The translations under genes were made by a program, and so were the position numbers. DNA of 64,000 bases from Aliarcobacter butzleri (lineage in GTDB: Bacteria > Campylobacterota > Campylobacteria > Campylobacterales > Arcobacteraceae): NCBI RefSeq assembly GCF_900187115.1, contig NZ_LT906455.1, positions 1 to 64,000 on the forward strand, read 5' to 3'. Below, piece by piece: positions 48,953-57,409 of the stretch. Numbering within the stretch: position 1 is the first letter of the stretch; each line of letters opens with the position of its first letter. The notes below the pieces were generated by a model. The model did not search any database. It was given only the letters and a program-made list of their open reading frames with translations, and was not told the DNA's origin.

Positions 48953-49108
48953 AATTTTAGAATCCTAAATCAAAAATTTTTTTATTATAACAAAAAAGAA
49001 ATTTTATCTTTATTCTTAAATAAAACTTATTTTATATATGTAAAAATTTATTTATTAGAAAAATTTTGATATTATGAGGAAAATTTTTTACTAAAATAAA
49101 GGCAAAAT

Positions 49109-49582
49109 ATGGATTTTAAAGATATAAAAGAGTTAATTAGGGTTTTCGATAAAAGTGAACTTAATAAACTAAGAATTAAAGAAGCAGATTTCGAAATCTC
49201 TATGCAAAGAGGTTTTGAAGGTGGTGTTACAACTGTTACAACTGCACCTGCTGTTGCAGTTTCTGCTCCTGTTGCACAAGTTGCATCTTCAGTTGTGGCT
49301 CCTGCAGCTGTAACTTCAGGTGAAGGAAGTTTATTAAGCAAAGGTGATACAATCAATGCTCCAATGGTAGGAACATTTTATTCTTCTCCATCTCCAGAAT
49401 CTCCAGCATTTGTAAAAGTTGGTGATACAGTTAGAAAAGGTCAAACACTTTGTATTTTAGAAGCAATGAAAATTATGAACGAAGTTGAAGCTGAATTCGA
49501 TTGTAAAATTTTAGAAATTTTAGTTCAAGACTCATCTCCTGTTGAATATGATATGCCGATTTTTGTTGTAGAAAAAATATAA
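49109..49582 (+). CDS. accB: Biotin carboxyl carrier protein of acetyl-CoA carboxylase
   Basis: Carries the biotin that shuttles carboxylate in fatty-acid synthesis. The 157-residue protein has the N-terminal IKELIRVFDKSELNKLRIKE region, an Ala/Pro/Val-rich linker (about 40-72) and a C-terminal biotinyl domain with EAMKIMNE, biotin on Lys121. accC starts 9 bp after its stop codon. Confidence 0.97.
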   Translation: MDFKDIKELIRVFDKSELNKLRIKEADFEISMQRGFEGGVTTVTTAPAVAVSAPVAQVASSVVAPAAVTSGEGSLLSKGDTINAPMVGTFYSSPSPESPAFVKVGDTVRKGQTLCILEAMKIMNEVEAEFDCKILEILVQDSSPVEYDMPIFVVEKI

Positions 49583-49591
49583 GAGTTTCCT

Positions 49592-50944
49592 ATGGCAGAA
49601 ATTAAAAAAATTTTAATAGCTAACAGAGGAGAAATCGTTCAAAGAGCTGTTAGAACAATTAGGGAAATGGGAAAAAAATCAGTAGCTATTTATAGTGCTG
49701 GTGATAAAGATGCCTCATATTTAAAACATGCGGATGAAGCTATCTGTATTGGTGGAGCAAAATCAAGTGAATCTTATTTGAATATTCCAGCAATTATAAC
49801 AGCAGCTGAAATTACTGGTTGTGATGCAATTTTTCCTGGATATGGATTTTTATCAGAAAACCAAGATTTTGTAGAAATTTGTAAACTTCACAATATTAAA
49901 TTTATTGGACCATCTGTTGAAGTAATGGAGAAAATGGCTGATAAATCTAAAGCTAAAGAAGAAATGATAAAAGCTGGAGTTCCTGTTGTTCCAGGAAGTA
50001 AAGGTTCTGTTAAAACTTTAGAAGAAGGTAGAACTATAGCAAGAGAAATTGGATATCCAATTATGGCAAAAGCCGCTGCTGGTGGTGGTGGTAGAGGAAT
50101 GAGATTAATAAAAACTGAAGAAGAGTTTGACCAAAACTTTATGGCAGCAGCTAGTGAAGCACTTGCAGCTTTTGGTGATGGAACAATGTATTTAGAAAGA
50201 TTTATTAATAATCCAAGACATATTGAAGTTCAAGTTGTTGGAGATTCTCATGGTAATGCTATTCATATAGGTGAAAGAGATTGTTCTTTACAAAGAAGAC
50301 ATCAAAAAGTTATTGAAGAATCACCTGCTATTTTATTAAATGATGAAACAAGAGCTAAACTTCATGAAGTTGCTGTTAAAGCTACAAAATACTTAAAATA
50401 TGAAGGTGCTGGAACTTTTGAGTTTTTAGCAGATGATAAACAAAATATCTATTTTATGGAAATGAATACAAGACTTCAAGTTGAGCATCCAGTTTCAGAA
50501 ATGGTATCAGGAATAGATATTATTGAGCTTATGATTAAAGTGGCTGAAGGTGAAAAAGTACCACCGCAAGAATCAATTAAATTTAGAGGACATGCTATAG
50601 AGTGTAGAATTACAGCAGAAAATCCAAATACATTTTTACCTTGTCCTGGAAGAATTACACAATGGATGGTACCAGGTGGAAGAAATGTAAGAGTTGATTC
50701 TCATATTTACACAGGTTATGTTGTACCACCTTATTATGATTCGATGATTGGAAAATTAATCGTTTGGGGAAGAGATAGAAATAAAGCTATTAATATTATG
50801 AAAAGAGCTTTAGCAGAATTTGAAGTAGAAGGAATAAAAACAACAATTCCTTTCCATAAAAAAATGATGGAGAATAAAGATTTTATTTCAAACAACTATG
50901 ATACTAAATACCTTGAAAACTACAAAGGTTTAGATGACTTATAA
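49592..50944 (+). CDS. accC: Biotin carboxylase of acetyl-CoA carboxylase
   Basis: Carboxylates the biotin of AccB with ATP and bicarbonate. The 450-residue protein has the biotin carboxylase N-terminal domain (KILIANRGEIVQRAVR), an ATP-grasp domain with the glycine loop AAAGGGGRGMR and the catalytic MEMNTRLQVEHPVSE. Length matches the family. It is co-transcribed with accB and ends in a terminator. Confidence 0.97.
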   Translation: MAEIKKILIANRGEIVQRAVRTIREMGKKSVAIYSAGDKDASYLKHADEAICIGGAKSSESYLNIPAIITAAEITGCDAIFPGYGFLSENQDFVEICKLHNIKFIGPSVEVMEKMADKSKAKEEMIKAGVPVVPGSKGSVKTLEEGRTIAREIGYPIMAKAAAGGGGRGMRLIKTEEEFDQNFMAAASEALAAFGDGTMYLERFINNPRHIEVQVVGDSHGNAIHIGERDCSLQRRHQKVIEESPAILLNDETRAKLHEVAVKATKYLKYEGAGTFEFLADDKQNIYFMEMNTRLQVEHPVSEMVSGIDIIELMIKVAEGEKVPPQESIKFRGHAIECRITAENPNTFLPCPGRITQWMVPGGRNVRVDSHIYTGYVVPPYYDSMIGKLIVWGRDRNKAINIMKRALAEFEVEGIKTTIPFHKKMMENKDFISNNYDTKYLENYKGLDDL

Positions 50945-50969
50945 GAATTAGAGCACTGCTCTTTTTCTT
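50943..50969 (+). terminator. accBC terminator
   Basis: AGAGC (50950-50954) and GCTCT (50958-50962) form a stem, extended by AAGAA/TTCTT outside, with T-rich sequence in the 3' arm. It overlaps the accC stop codon by two bases. Confidence 0.65.
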
Positions 50970-50995
50970 AAAGCAAAGCTTAATATAAACTTAGA

Positions 50996-51160
50996 TATAA
51001 TCCTCAAAATTATACACATTTATATGCCCATTTTATTTTGGTAGTTTACCAAAAATTTAGACTAGCTTACTTGCATGATTCAAATTAGATTTTAATTGTA
51101 CATTTATGGGAAGAGGTATCTTAAGATATAAGAGTGTATATTTTAAATATATACTAAGGT
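50996..51160 (+). promoter_or_regulatory. Promoter and long structured 5' leader of the helicase gene
   Basis: TATAAT at 50996-51001 implies a leader of about 155 nt. It contains a perfect hairpin (TTTTGGTA 51036-51043, TACCAAAA 51047-51054, loop of three). A second AT-rich hairpin (51133-51140 with 51148-51155) ends two bases before the AAGG ribosome-binding site. Such leaders are seen on cold-shock helicase genes; regulation is inferred. Confidence 0.5.
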
Positions 51161-51165
51161 AAAAA

Positions 51166-52716
51166 ATGACTTTTAACGATTTTAATTTTAAAGAATTATT
51201 GCAAAAAGCAATAGATGAAGCGGGATTTAAAGAACCAAGTCCTATTCAAGAACAAGCTATTCCATATATTTTAGATGGAAGAGATATTGTTGGACAAGCG
51301 CATACAGGTACAGGAAAAACAGCAGCTTTTGGACTTCCGATTTTAAATAAAATAAAAGCAAAAAGTGGTGTAGAAGCAGTTGTTATTGTTCCTACAAGAG
51401 AATTAGCTATGCAAGTTTCAGATGAACTTTATAGATTTGGTAAGTTTCTAGGTATAAACACAGCTACTGTTTACGGTGGACAAGCTTATGCTAGACAAAT
51501 AAAACTAATTGAAAATTCAAGTGTTATTGTGGCAACTCCAGGAAGATTTCTTGATTTATTAAGAGGTGACAAAATCTCTATAAAACCAAAATTTGTTATT
51601 CTTGATGAAGCAGATGAAATGCTTGATATGGGATTTTTAGATGATATAAAAGAGATTTTTACTTTCTTACCAGAAAATAGACAAACTTTATTATTCTCTG
51701 CAACAATGCCAACTGCTATTAAAAACTTAGCAAAAACAATTCTAAAAGAGCCAGAATTTGTTACTTTAACAAAATCTGATGTAACTAACTCAAAAATCAC
51801 TCAAACTTTTTATGTTGTTGATGAAAAAGAGAGAGATGATGCTTTAATTAGATTATTTGATTTTAAAAACCCAAAAAAATCAATAATCTTTTGTAGAACA
51901 AAAAAAGATGTTGATAGATTATCAACTTTTTTAGTTTCTCAAGGTTTTATGGCAAAAGCACTTCATGGTGATATGGAACAAAAACAAAGAGAAGAAGCAA
52001 TAAGAGCTTTTAAATCTTCAAAATTAGAGATTTTAATAGCAACAGATGTTGCTGCTCGTGGTCTTGATGTAAATGATGTAACGCATGTATTTAACTACCA
52101 TTTACCATTTGATTCTGAGTCATATGTTCATAGAATTGGAAGAACTGGAAGAGCAGGAAAAGAAGGTATGGCAATTTCTATTGTAACACCTCATGAATTT
52201 AGAATGTTACAAAAAATAGAAAAATCAATAGGAACAAAACTAGAATCTAAAGTTGTACCAAATATTGGTTTAGTTAAAAAGAAAAAGTTTGCAGAGTTAA
52301 AACAACAGGTTTTAGAGCAAGAAATAAAAGATTATGCACTAGAATTAGTTGAAGAGTTAAAAGAAGAGTTTGATGTTTCAACTATTGCATTTAAACTTGC
52401 TTCTATTCTTTCTTCAAGCACTTATGTTCAGGGAAATAACCACATTGGTAAATCTGAATCTGATATAGAAAAACTTATTGAATATGCTTCTAAAGGAAGT
52501 GATAGAGATGGTGGAGATAGAAGAAGAAATAATTCTAGAGGAAGAAGCCGAAATGGTGGTGGTAATTCTAGATTTAGAGATGGTGATAGAAATAGAGAAA
52601 ATAGAGATAGAAATAGAAGTGATAGAGGAGATAGAAGTGGCGATAGAAGAAGAACTTCTTCTTCATCTAAACCAAGAAGTGAAAATTCAAGCAATAGAGC
52701 AAGAAAAAAAGATTAA
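51166..52716 (+). CDS. DEAD-box ATP-dependent RNA helicase (RhlE/CsdA-like)
   Basis: A 516-residue RNA helicase for ribosome assembly or RNA turnover. It has the Q motif (FKEPSPIQEQAI), Walker A AHTGTGKT at 45-52, DEAD (about 146-149), SAT, and the C-terminal HRIGRTGRAG. After the core (about 375) there is a helical segment and a low-complexity tail rich in Arg, Asp, Gly and Asn (about 445-510), common in RNA-binding helicases. Assignment between CsdA and RhlE is not possible here. It has its own promoter and terminator. Confidence 0.94.
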   Translation: MTFNDFNFKELLQKAIDEAGFKEPSPIQEQAIPYILDGRDIVGQAHTGTGKTAAFGLPILNKIKAKSGVEAVVIVPTRELAMQVSDELYRFGKFLGINTATVYGGQAYARQIKLIENSSVIVATPGRFLDLLRGDKISIKPKFVILDEADEMLDMGFLDDIKEIFTFLPENRQTLLFSATMPTAIKNLAKTILKEPEFVTLTKSDVTNSKITQTFYVVDEKERDDALIRLFDFKNPKKSIIFCRTKKDVDRLSTFLVSQGFMAKALHGDMEQKQREEAIRAFKSSKLEILIATDVAARGLDVNDVTHVFNYHLPFDSESYVHRIGRTGRAGKEGMAISIVTPHEFRMLQKIEKSIGTKLESKVVPNIGLVKKKKFAELKQQVLEQEIKDYALELVEELKEEFDVSTIAFKLASILSSSTYVQGNNHIGKSESDIEKLIEYASKGSDRDGGDRRRNNSRGRSRNGGGNSRFRDGDRNRENRDRNRSDRGDRSGDRRRTSSSSKPRSENSSNRARKKD

Positions 52717-52726
52717 TACAAATAAT

Positions 52727-52756
52727 AAGAAGTCAAAATATCATTTGACTTCTTTT
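52727..52756 (+). terminator. DEAD-box helicase gene terminator
   Basis: Perfect 11-bp arms AAGAAGTCAAA (52727-52737) and TTTGACTTCTT (52744-52754) with a six-base loop end in a T-run. It lies 10 bases after the stop codon. Confidence 0.85.
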
Positions 52757-52875
52757 CTTCAAATATAAATTCAAAATACTCAAAATAAACATTCAAAAAA
52801 TAACTTTTTCTCTCATTAATATTTTAAAAATGCCTTTTTAAGGAATTCCTAATATTGTAATAAGAGTAAATCAAT

Positions 52876-52912
52876 TATAATAAAATATAGTTCGATTACA
52901 AAAAGATTACAA
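52876..52912 (+). promoter_or_regulatory. -10 element and 11-bp-period direct repeat upstream of pit
   Basis: TATAAT lies at 52876-52881. GATTACAA occurs twice, at 52894-52901 and 52905-52912, with an 11-bp period, just before the AAGGA ribosome-binding site. Tandem repeats of this period are how PhoB-type regulators bind; here they lie downstream of the -10, so repression would be the simpler reading. Confidence 0.4.
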
Positions 52913-52923
52913 TAAGGACTCTT

Positions 52924-54519
52924 ATGGATATTAAAACCCTCAACACCTTAGATAAGGCAACCCAAGACACAATGCCAAGTTTTGCAAAGTTCAGTTTGTC
53001 TTTGCTTTTTATTTTAATGGTATTTTTATGGACATATACTTCTCATGGTACAATTCCAGATAATGCATTTTTAATTGTTGGTGCTGTTTTTGGTGCTTAT
53101 ATGGCGATTAATATTGGAGCAAATGACGTTGCAAATAATGTAGGACCTGCAGTTGGTGCAAGAGCTTTAACTCTTACAGGTGCTGTTGTAGTTGCAGCTA
53201 TTTTTGAAGCTGCTGGAGCCATAATTGCTGGTGGTGATGTTGTTAATACAATTAAAAGTGGAATTATAGATCCTACTTTAATCACAGATCCTCATGTATT
53301 TATTTGGGCAATGACAGCTGGTCTTTTAGCAGGTGCTGTTTGGCTTAATTTTGCTACTTCAATTGGAGCTCCTGTTTCAACAACTCATGCTATTGTTGGT
53401 GGTGTAATGGGTGCTGGTATTGCTGGTGTTGGTTTTTCTATTGTAAATTGGAGTAGTGTTGGAAGTATTGTTGCTTCTTGGATTATTTCACCTTTATTTG
53501 GTGGAATTATTGCTGCAGGATTTTTGTTTTTTATTAAAACGAAGATTATTTTTTGTGAAGACAAAATTGCTGCTGCAAACAAATTTGTTCCAATTTTAAT
53601 TGCAGTTATGACATGGGCATTTTCAACTTATTTGATGTTAAAAGGTTTAAGACAAGTTGTTCATATTAGTTTTATTTCTGCTTCTATCCTTAGTTTAATT
53701 TTTGCTGTAATCGTATATTTTGTTCTAAAACCTATAATTTTTGCAAAATCACTAAATTTGAAAAACGATAGAACAAGCGTAAATAGTTTATTTACCATAC
53801 CTTTGATTTTTGGTGCTGCGCTTTTATCATTTGCTCATGGTGCAAATGATGTTTCAAATGCTATTGGACCACTTGCTGCTATTAATGATGCAGTTTTAAC
53901 TTTAGCAGAAGGTTCTTTTCCTCATGCAAGTGTAGGTGTTCCATTTTGGATTATGGCTGTTGGTGCAAGCGGTATTGTAATAGGACTTATTTTATATGGA
54001 CCAAGGCTTATAAGAACAGTTGGTTCTGAAATTACTGAACTTGATCAAGTAAGAGCTTTTTCTATAGCAATGGCTACAGCAATTACAGTTATCGTTGCAA
54101 GTCAATTAGGGTTACCAGTTTCTTCTACACATATTGCAATTGGTGGAGTTTTTGGAGTTGGTTTTTTAAGAGAAATAATGGATTCAAGTGAAAAAAAATA
54201 TATTCAAGATGCAAGAGAAAAATTTAGAAAGCATAAGAAAAAACTTGAAAATATGCAAATTGAATTGAAAAAATTTGAGTTGATTAAAGACAAATCAAAA
54301 TCAGATTATATTAAAATTGTTGATCTATTTAAAAAAATAGATGAAGTTGAAGCCATAGTTGAACAAGAGAGAAAAGATTTTAAAGAAGCAAAAGGTGTAA
54401 AATACGTAAAAAGAGATGCAGTTAAAAAAATAATTGCTGCTTGGGTTATTACCGTTCCTGCTTCTGCTCTTTTGGCTGCAGGTATCTTTTATATGATTAA
54501 AGGTATCGTTATTGTATAA
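52924..54519 (+). CDS. Inorganic phosphate transporter, PiT family
   Basis: A 531-residue low-affinity phosphate permease. The duplicated PiT signature is clear: NIGANDVANNVGPAVGAR near 60 and FAHGANDVSNAIGPLAAI near 300. About 10-12 membrane segments are visible, with a charged cytoplasmic coiled-coil loop at about 420-490 before the last segment. Phosphate (possibly sulfate) is the expected substrate; no PhoU-like partner gene lies next to it. Confidence 0.93.
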   Translation: MDIKTLNTLDKATQDTMPSFAKFSLSLLFILMVFLWTYTSHGTIPDNAFLIVGAVFGAYMAINIGANDVANNVGPAVGARALTLTGAVVVAAIFEAAGAIIAGGDVVNTIKSGIIDPTLITDPHVFIWAMTAGLLAGAVWLNFATSIGAPVSTTHAIVGGVMGAGIAGVGFSIVNWSSVGSIVASWIISPLFGGIIAAGFLFFIKTKIIFCEDKIAAANKFVPILIAVMTWAFSTYLMLKGLRQVVHISFISASILSLIFAVIVYFVLKPIIFAKSLNLKNDRTSVNSLFTIPLIFGAALLSFAHGANDVSNAIGPLAAINDAVLTLAEGSFPHASVGVPFWIMAVGASGIVIGLILYGPRLIRTVGSEITELDQVRAFSIAMATAITVIVASQLGLPVSSTHIAIGGVFGVGFLREIMDSSEKKYIQDAREKFRKHKKKLENMQIELKKFELIKDKSKSDYIKIVDLFKKIDEVEAIVEQERKDFKEAKGVKYVKRDAVKKIIAAWVITVPASALLAAGIFYMIKGIVIV

Positions 54520-54539
54520 GTAGAATTTTCTACTTATAC
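54514..54539 (+). terminator. Hairpin spanning the phosphate permease stop codon
   Basis: Eleven-bp perfect arms (54514-54524 and 54529-54539) with a four-base loop begin inside the last sense codon. There is no clean T-run, so termination would be weak or Rho-assisted. Confidence 0.5.
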
Positions 54540-54576
54540 AATCTATTTCTTAACTTCTAATTTACATTAGGAACTT

Positions 54577-55494
54577 ATTATCGAAGCTATATTCTCTGTT
54601 TTACCTATTTATTTTTTCATTTTTTTAGGTTTTATTGCAAAAAAAAGATTTACAACACAAATTGATGAAAAAACTTTAGTTTTATTATCTTTATATTTTT
54701 TCCAACCAATTTTGATTCTTTGGGGATTGACAAAATCACCTATAAACTATGAATTTATAATGTCACCACTTTTTTATATTATCATTGTTTTTACAACTTT
54801 ATCTTTTTTAATATTTTTTAGTAAGATAATTTTTGATTCGCGTACAGATGAGTCAATATATTTAGGAACTGCTCTTATTGGAAATACAGGAAATCTTGGA
54901 ATTCCTCTTGGAATTGCACTCTTTGGTGTAGAATCAGTACCTTATACAAGTATAATTAATATTGCAAATGTATTTTTTATGTATACAATTTCAGTTTATT
55001 TTTTTGCAAGAGAACAATTTTCTTTAAAACAAGCAATTATTTCAATATTTAAAATTCCAGCAATCTGGTTTGCATTATTTGCTATATTTTTAAATTATTA
55101 TCAAGTTCCAATTAGCGAACACATAACAACAGCTTTAAATATGGGAGCATATACTTCTTTAACTATCCAACTTTTTATATTTGGTGTTTATCTTTATAAT
55201 GTGCAAGTTAAAACTATACCTTGGAAATTATCTTTGCATATTAGTTTTGCAAAACATATTTTATTACCAGTAATTGGTATTTTAATAATTGTATGGTTTA
55301 CTGATTTTAACTCATTTGTTGCTTCAATTTTAATAATGGAATTGATGATGCCATTAGCTGTAAATAATGTAAATTTTGCAGTTTTATATAATTGTAAACC
55401 TTTTGATGTTGCAGCGACTATCTTAATATCTTCAATTGTATTTGTTTTTTTATTGTATTTTTACATAGAAATTATAAACTATTTTATAAAGTAG
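54577..55494 (+). CDS. AEC-family transporter, non-canonical start codon
   Basis: A membrane protein of the auxin efflux carrier/malonate-malate permease type, with about 9-10 hydrophobic segments. The open frame continues upstream of the first canonical start (TTG at 54712) through conserved-looking N-terminal sequence (EAIFSVLPIYFFIFLGFIAK) to an in-frame stop at 54568-54570. No ATG, GTG or TTG lies in that region, so translation probably starts at ATT 54577 or ATC 54580 just after AGGAA (54569-54573). The full frame gives about 305 residues, normal for the family. The substrate is unknown. asnB starts 4 bp after its stop codon. Confidence 0.75.
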   Translation: MIEAIFSVLPIYFFIFLGFIAKKRFTTQIDEKTLVLLSLYFFQPILILWGLTKSPINYEFIMSPLFYIIIVFTTLSFLIFFSKIIFDSRTDESIYLGTALIGNTGNLGIPLGIALFGVESVPYTSIINIANVFFMYTISVYFFAREQFSLKQAIISIFKIPAIWFALFAIFLNYYQVPISEHITTALNMGAYTSLTIQLFIFGVYLYNVQVKTIPWKLSLHISFAKHILLPVIGILIIVWFTDFNSFVASILIMELMMPLAVNNVNFAVLYNCKPFDVAATILISSIVFVFLLYFYIEIINYFIK

Positions 55495-55498
55495 AAAT

Positions 55499-57286
55499 AT
55501 GTGTGGTATTTTAGGAACAAACTTTTTAAATGAAAGATTTGATAAATCTTTAGAACTTTTACATCATAGAGGTCCTGATTTTCAAAATTCAATAAAAATT
55601 GGAAATAAACAATTTGGACATACAAGACTTGCAATAATTGATTTAGATGAAGAAGCAAATCAACCTATGGTTTTTGATGATATTTTGCTTGTTTTTAATG
55701 GTGAGATTTATAATTATAAAGAATTGATTCACGTGGAACATTTAGAGTGTAAAACGAAAAGTGATAGTGAAGTATTAATCAGACTTTATCAAAAATATGG
55801 ATTTGACTTTTTAGATAAATTAAATGGAATGTTTTCTTTTTGTATTTATGATATGAAAAAAGATTTATATTTTTGTGCACGTGATAGATATGGTAAAAAA
55901 CCATTTTTCTACTATTTTAAAGATAATAAGTTTATATTTTCATCAAGTGTTAAATCAATTTTAAATCTACTTGATTATAAACCAAATCTAAATAAAGTTG
56001 CTCTTTCTAAATATATGCAATATTTTGTATCTTTTGGTGAAGATTCATTCTATCAAGATATTTTTAAACTTGAAGCATCTACATATCTTATTTATGAGCC
56101 AAATAAAAGCCGTGAGCTTCAAAAGAAGAAATATTACAAGATAAACACATATAAAGCTATAAAAGATGAAAAACAAGCTTTAAATGATATTGAGGAGCTT
56201 TTATTTAAAAGTGTTGAATATAGATTAAATAGTGATGTTGAAGTTGCTTCCCTTCTAAGTGGTGGAATTGATAGTTCTTTAATCTCTGCACTTTATACAA
56301 AAATATCAGGAAATAAAATAAATACCTTTAGTATTGGTTATGATGAATATAAAAATTATTGTGAGTTAGATTATGCACAAATTACTGCTAAACATATAAA
56401 CTCAAATCACCATCCAGTTGAAATAAATCAAAAAGAGTATATAAATCATTTTGAGCAAACACTTGATATGCTTGAAGAGCCTCATGGAGATACTGCTGCA
56501 ATTCCTTTAAATATCTTAACAAAACAGATACATAAAGCTGGAATAAAAACTGTATTATCTGGTGAAGGAAGTGATGAGATATTTTTAGGTTATGATAACT
56601 ATGCGAAATTTTTAAAATATTATGACTTTGAAAAGAGTCTGTCAAATGAACAAAATCTTTTTTTAAATGATATTATTGGAGCTTTACAAAATAATACTAA
56701 AGAGAGTGAATATCTAAGAAGAATTGTAAAAAAACAAAATCTTTATAACTCTTTTGGAGAAATATATACCGATATTCAAAGAAAGAGATTATTCAAAAAA
56801 GTTCCAACATTTAAAAGTGAAACTGCAAAACAAGATCCAGTTGATTGGATGAGTTATATTGATTTAAAAATATGGCTTGGAGAATCTCTTTTATCAAAAG
56901 TTGATAGAATATCTATGGGAAATTCCTTAGAAGTTAGAACACCCTTTTTAGACTTTAATTTAGTAAATTATATGTTTAGTGTTGAATCACACATAAAAGT
57001 TGGTGATACAAATAAATATTTATTAAAGAAAATTGCATCTAAATATATTCCAGAAACAATAATCAATAGAACAAAAAAAGGATTTAATTCACCTTTTAAT
57101 GAGTGGTTAAATAAAGAGTACAAAAATAAAATTCTTGATGTGATAGTTGAAGTAAATAATCAAACAAATCTTTTTAATCATGAGTATATTTTACATATTT
57201 ACGAGCTGTCAAAATCAAATAAATTTAAACAACATCTTTATTCTCTTTTTGTTTTTTCTTTATGGTATAAGAAAGAATATTTGTAG
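55499..57286 (+). CDS. asnB: Asparagine synthase (glutamine-hydrolysing)
   Basis: Transfers glutamine nitrogen to aspartate. The 595-residue protein starts MCGILG with the catalytic Cys2 of the class II amidotransferase domain (FNGEIYN and HHRGPD motifs). The synthetase domain has the PP-loop LLSGGIDSS (about 251-259) and SLEVRTPFLDFNLV. Length is typical. It could also act in surface-sugar or peptide modification, as some AsnB paralogues do. A near-parS sequence lies inside the gene and a perfect one just after it. Confidence 0.93.
   Translation: MCGILGTNFLNERFDKSLELLHHRGPDFQNSIKIGNKQFGHTRLAIIDLDEEANQPMVFDDILLVFNGEIYNYKELIHVEHLECKTKSDSEVLIRLYQKYGFDFLDKLNGMFSFCIYDMKKDLYFCARDRYGKKPFFYYFKDNKFIFSSSVKSILNLLDYKPNLNKVALSKYMQYFVSFGEDSFYQDIFKLEASTYLIYEPNKSRELQKKKYYKINTYKAIKDEKQALNDIEELLFKSVEYRLNSDVEVASLLSGGIDSSLISALYTKISGNKINTFSIGYDEYKNYCELDYAQITAKHINSNHHPVEINQKEYINHFEQTLDMLEEPHGDTAAIPLNILTKQIHKAGIKTVLSGEGSDEIFLGYDNYAKFLKYYDFEKSLSNEQNLFLNDIIGALQNNTKESEYLRRIVKKQNLYNSFGEIYTDIQRKRLFKKVPTFKSETAKQDPVDWMSYIDLKIWLGESLLSKVDRISMGNSLEVRTPFLDFNLVNYMFSVESHIKVGDTNKYLLKKIASKYIPETIINRTKKGFNSPFNEWLNKEYKNKILDVIVEVNNQTNLFNHEYILHIYELSKSNKFKQHLYSLFVFSLWYKKEYL
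55725..55740. other. parS-like sequence, one mismatch, inside asnB
   Basis: TGATTCACGTGGAACA matches the ParB-binding consensus TGTTNCACGTGNAACA at all fixed positions except the third. It lies 1.6 kb from the perfect site after asnB. Confidence 0.5.
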
Positions 57287-57316
57287 GATTTTATCTAGTT
57301 ATCTTTATTTTCTTGA

Positions 57317-57332
57317 TGTTTCACGTGGAACA
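57317..57332. other. parS: parS centromere site (ParB-binding)
   Basis: TGTTTCACGTGGAACA fits the conserved bacterial parS consensus TGTTNCACGTGNAACA exactly and is the exact reverse complement of the Bacillus parS core TGTTCCACGTGAAACA. It lies 31 bp after the asnB stop codon in non-coding DNA, within 60 kb of dnaA, where parS sites normally are. parA and parB are not in this window. Confidence 0.88.
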
Positions 57333-57367
57333 TCTTTTCTTTAATGCCCTATTTTATGAAATCTCTT

Positions 57368-57403
57368 TAAATATATAAAGTAAATAAAGACTTTATATAT
57401 TTA
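57368..57403. terminator. AT-rich hairpin between asnB and the Phd-like gene
   Basis: Perfect 14-bp arms (57368-57381 and 57390-57403) with an eight-base loop lie between two convergent genes. Its position suits a bidirectional terminator, although neither side has a long T-run. Confidence 0.55.
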
Positions 57404-57409
57404 ATATAA

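Noticed and set aside
52428-52768. Overlapping frames in the helicase tail
   Set aside because: They arise from GAT/AGA-type repeats encoding the Arg/Asp-rich tail and have no homology pattern.
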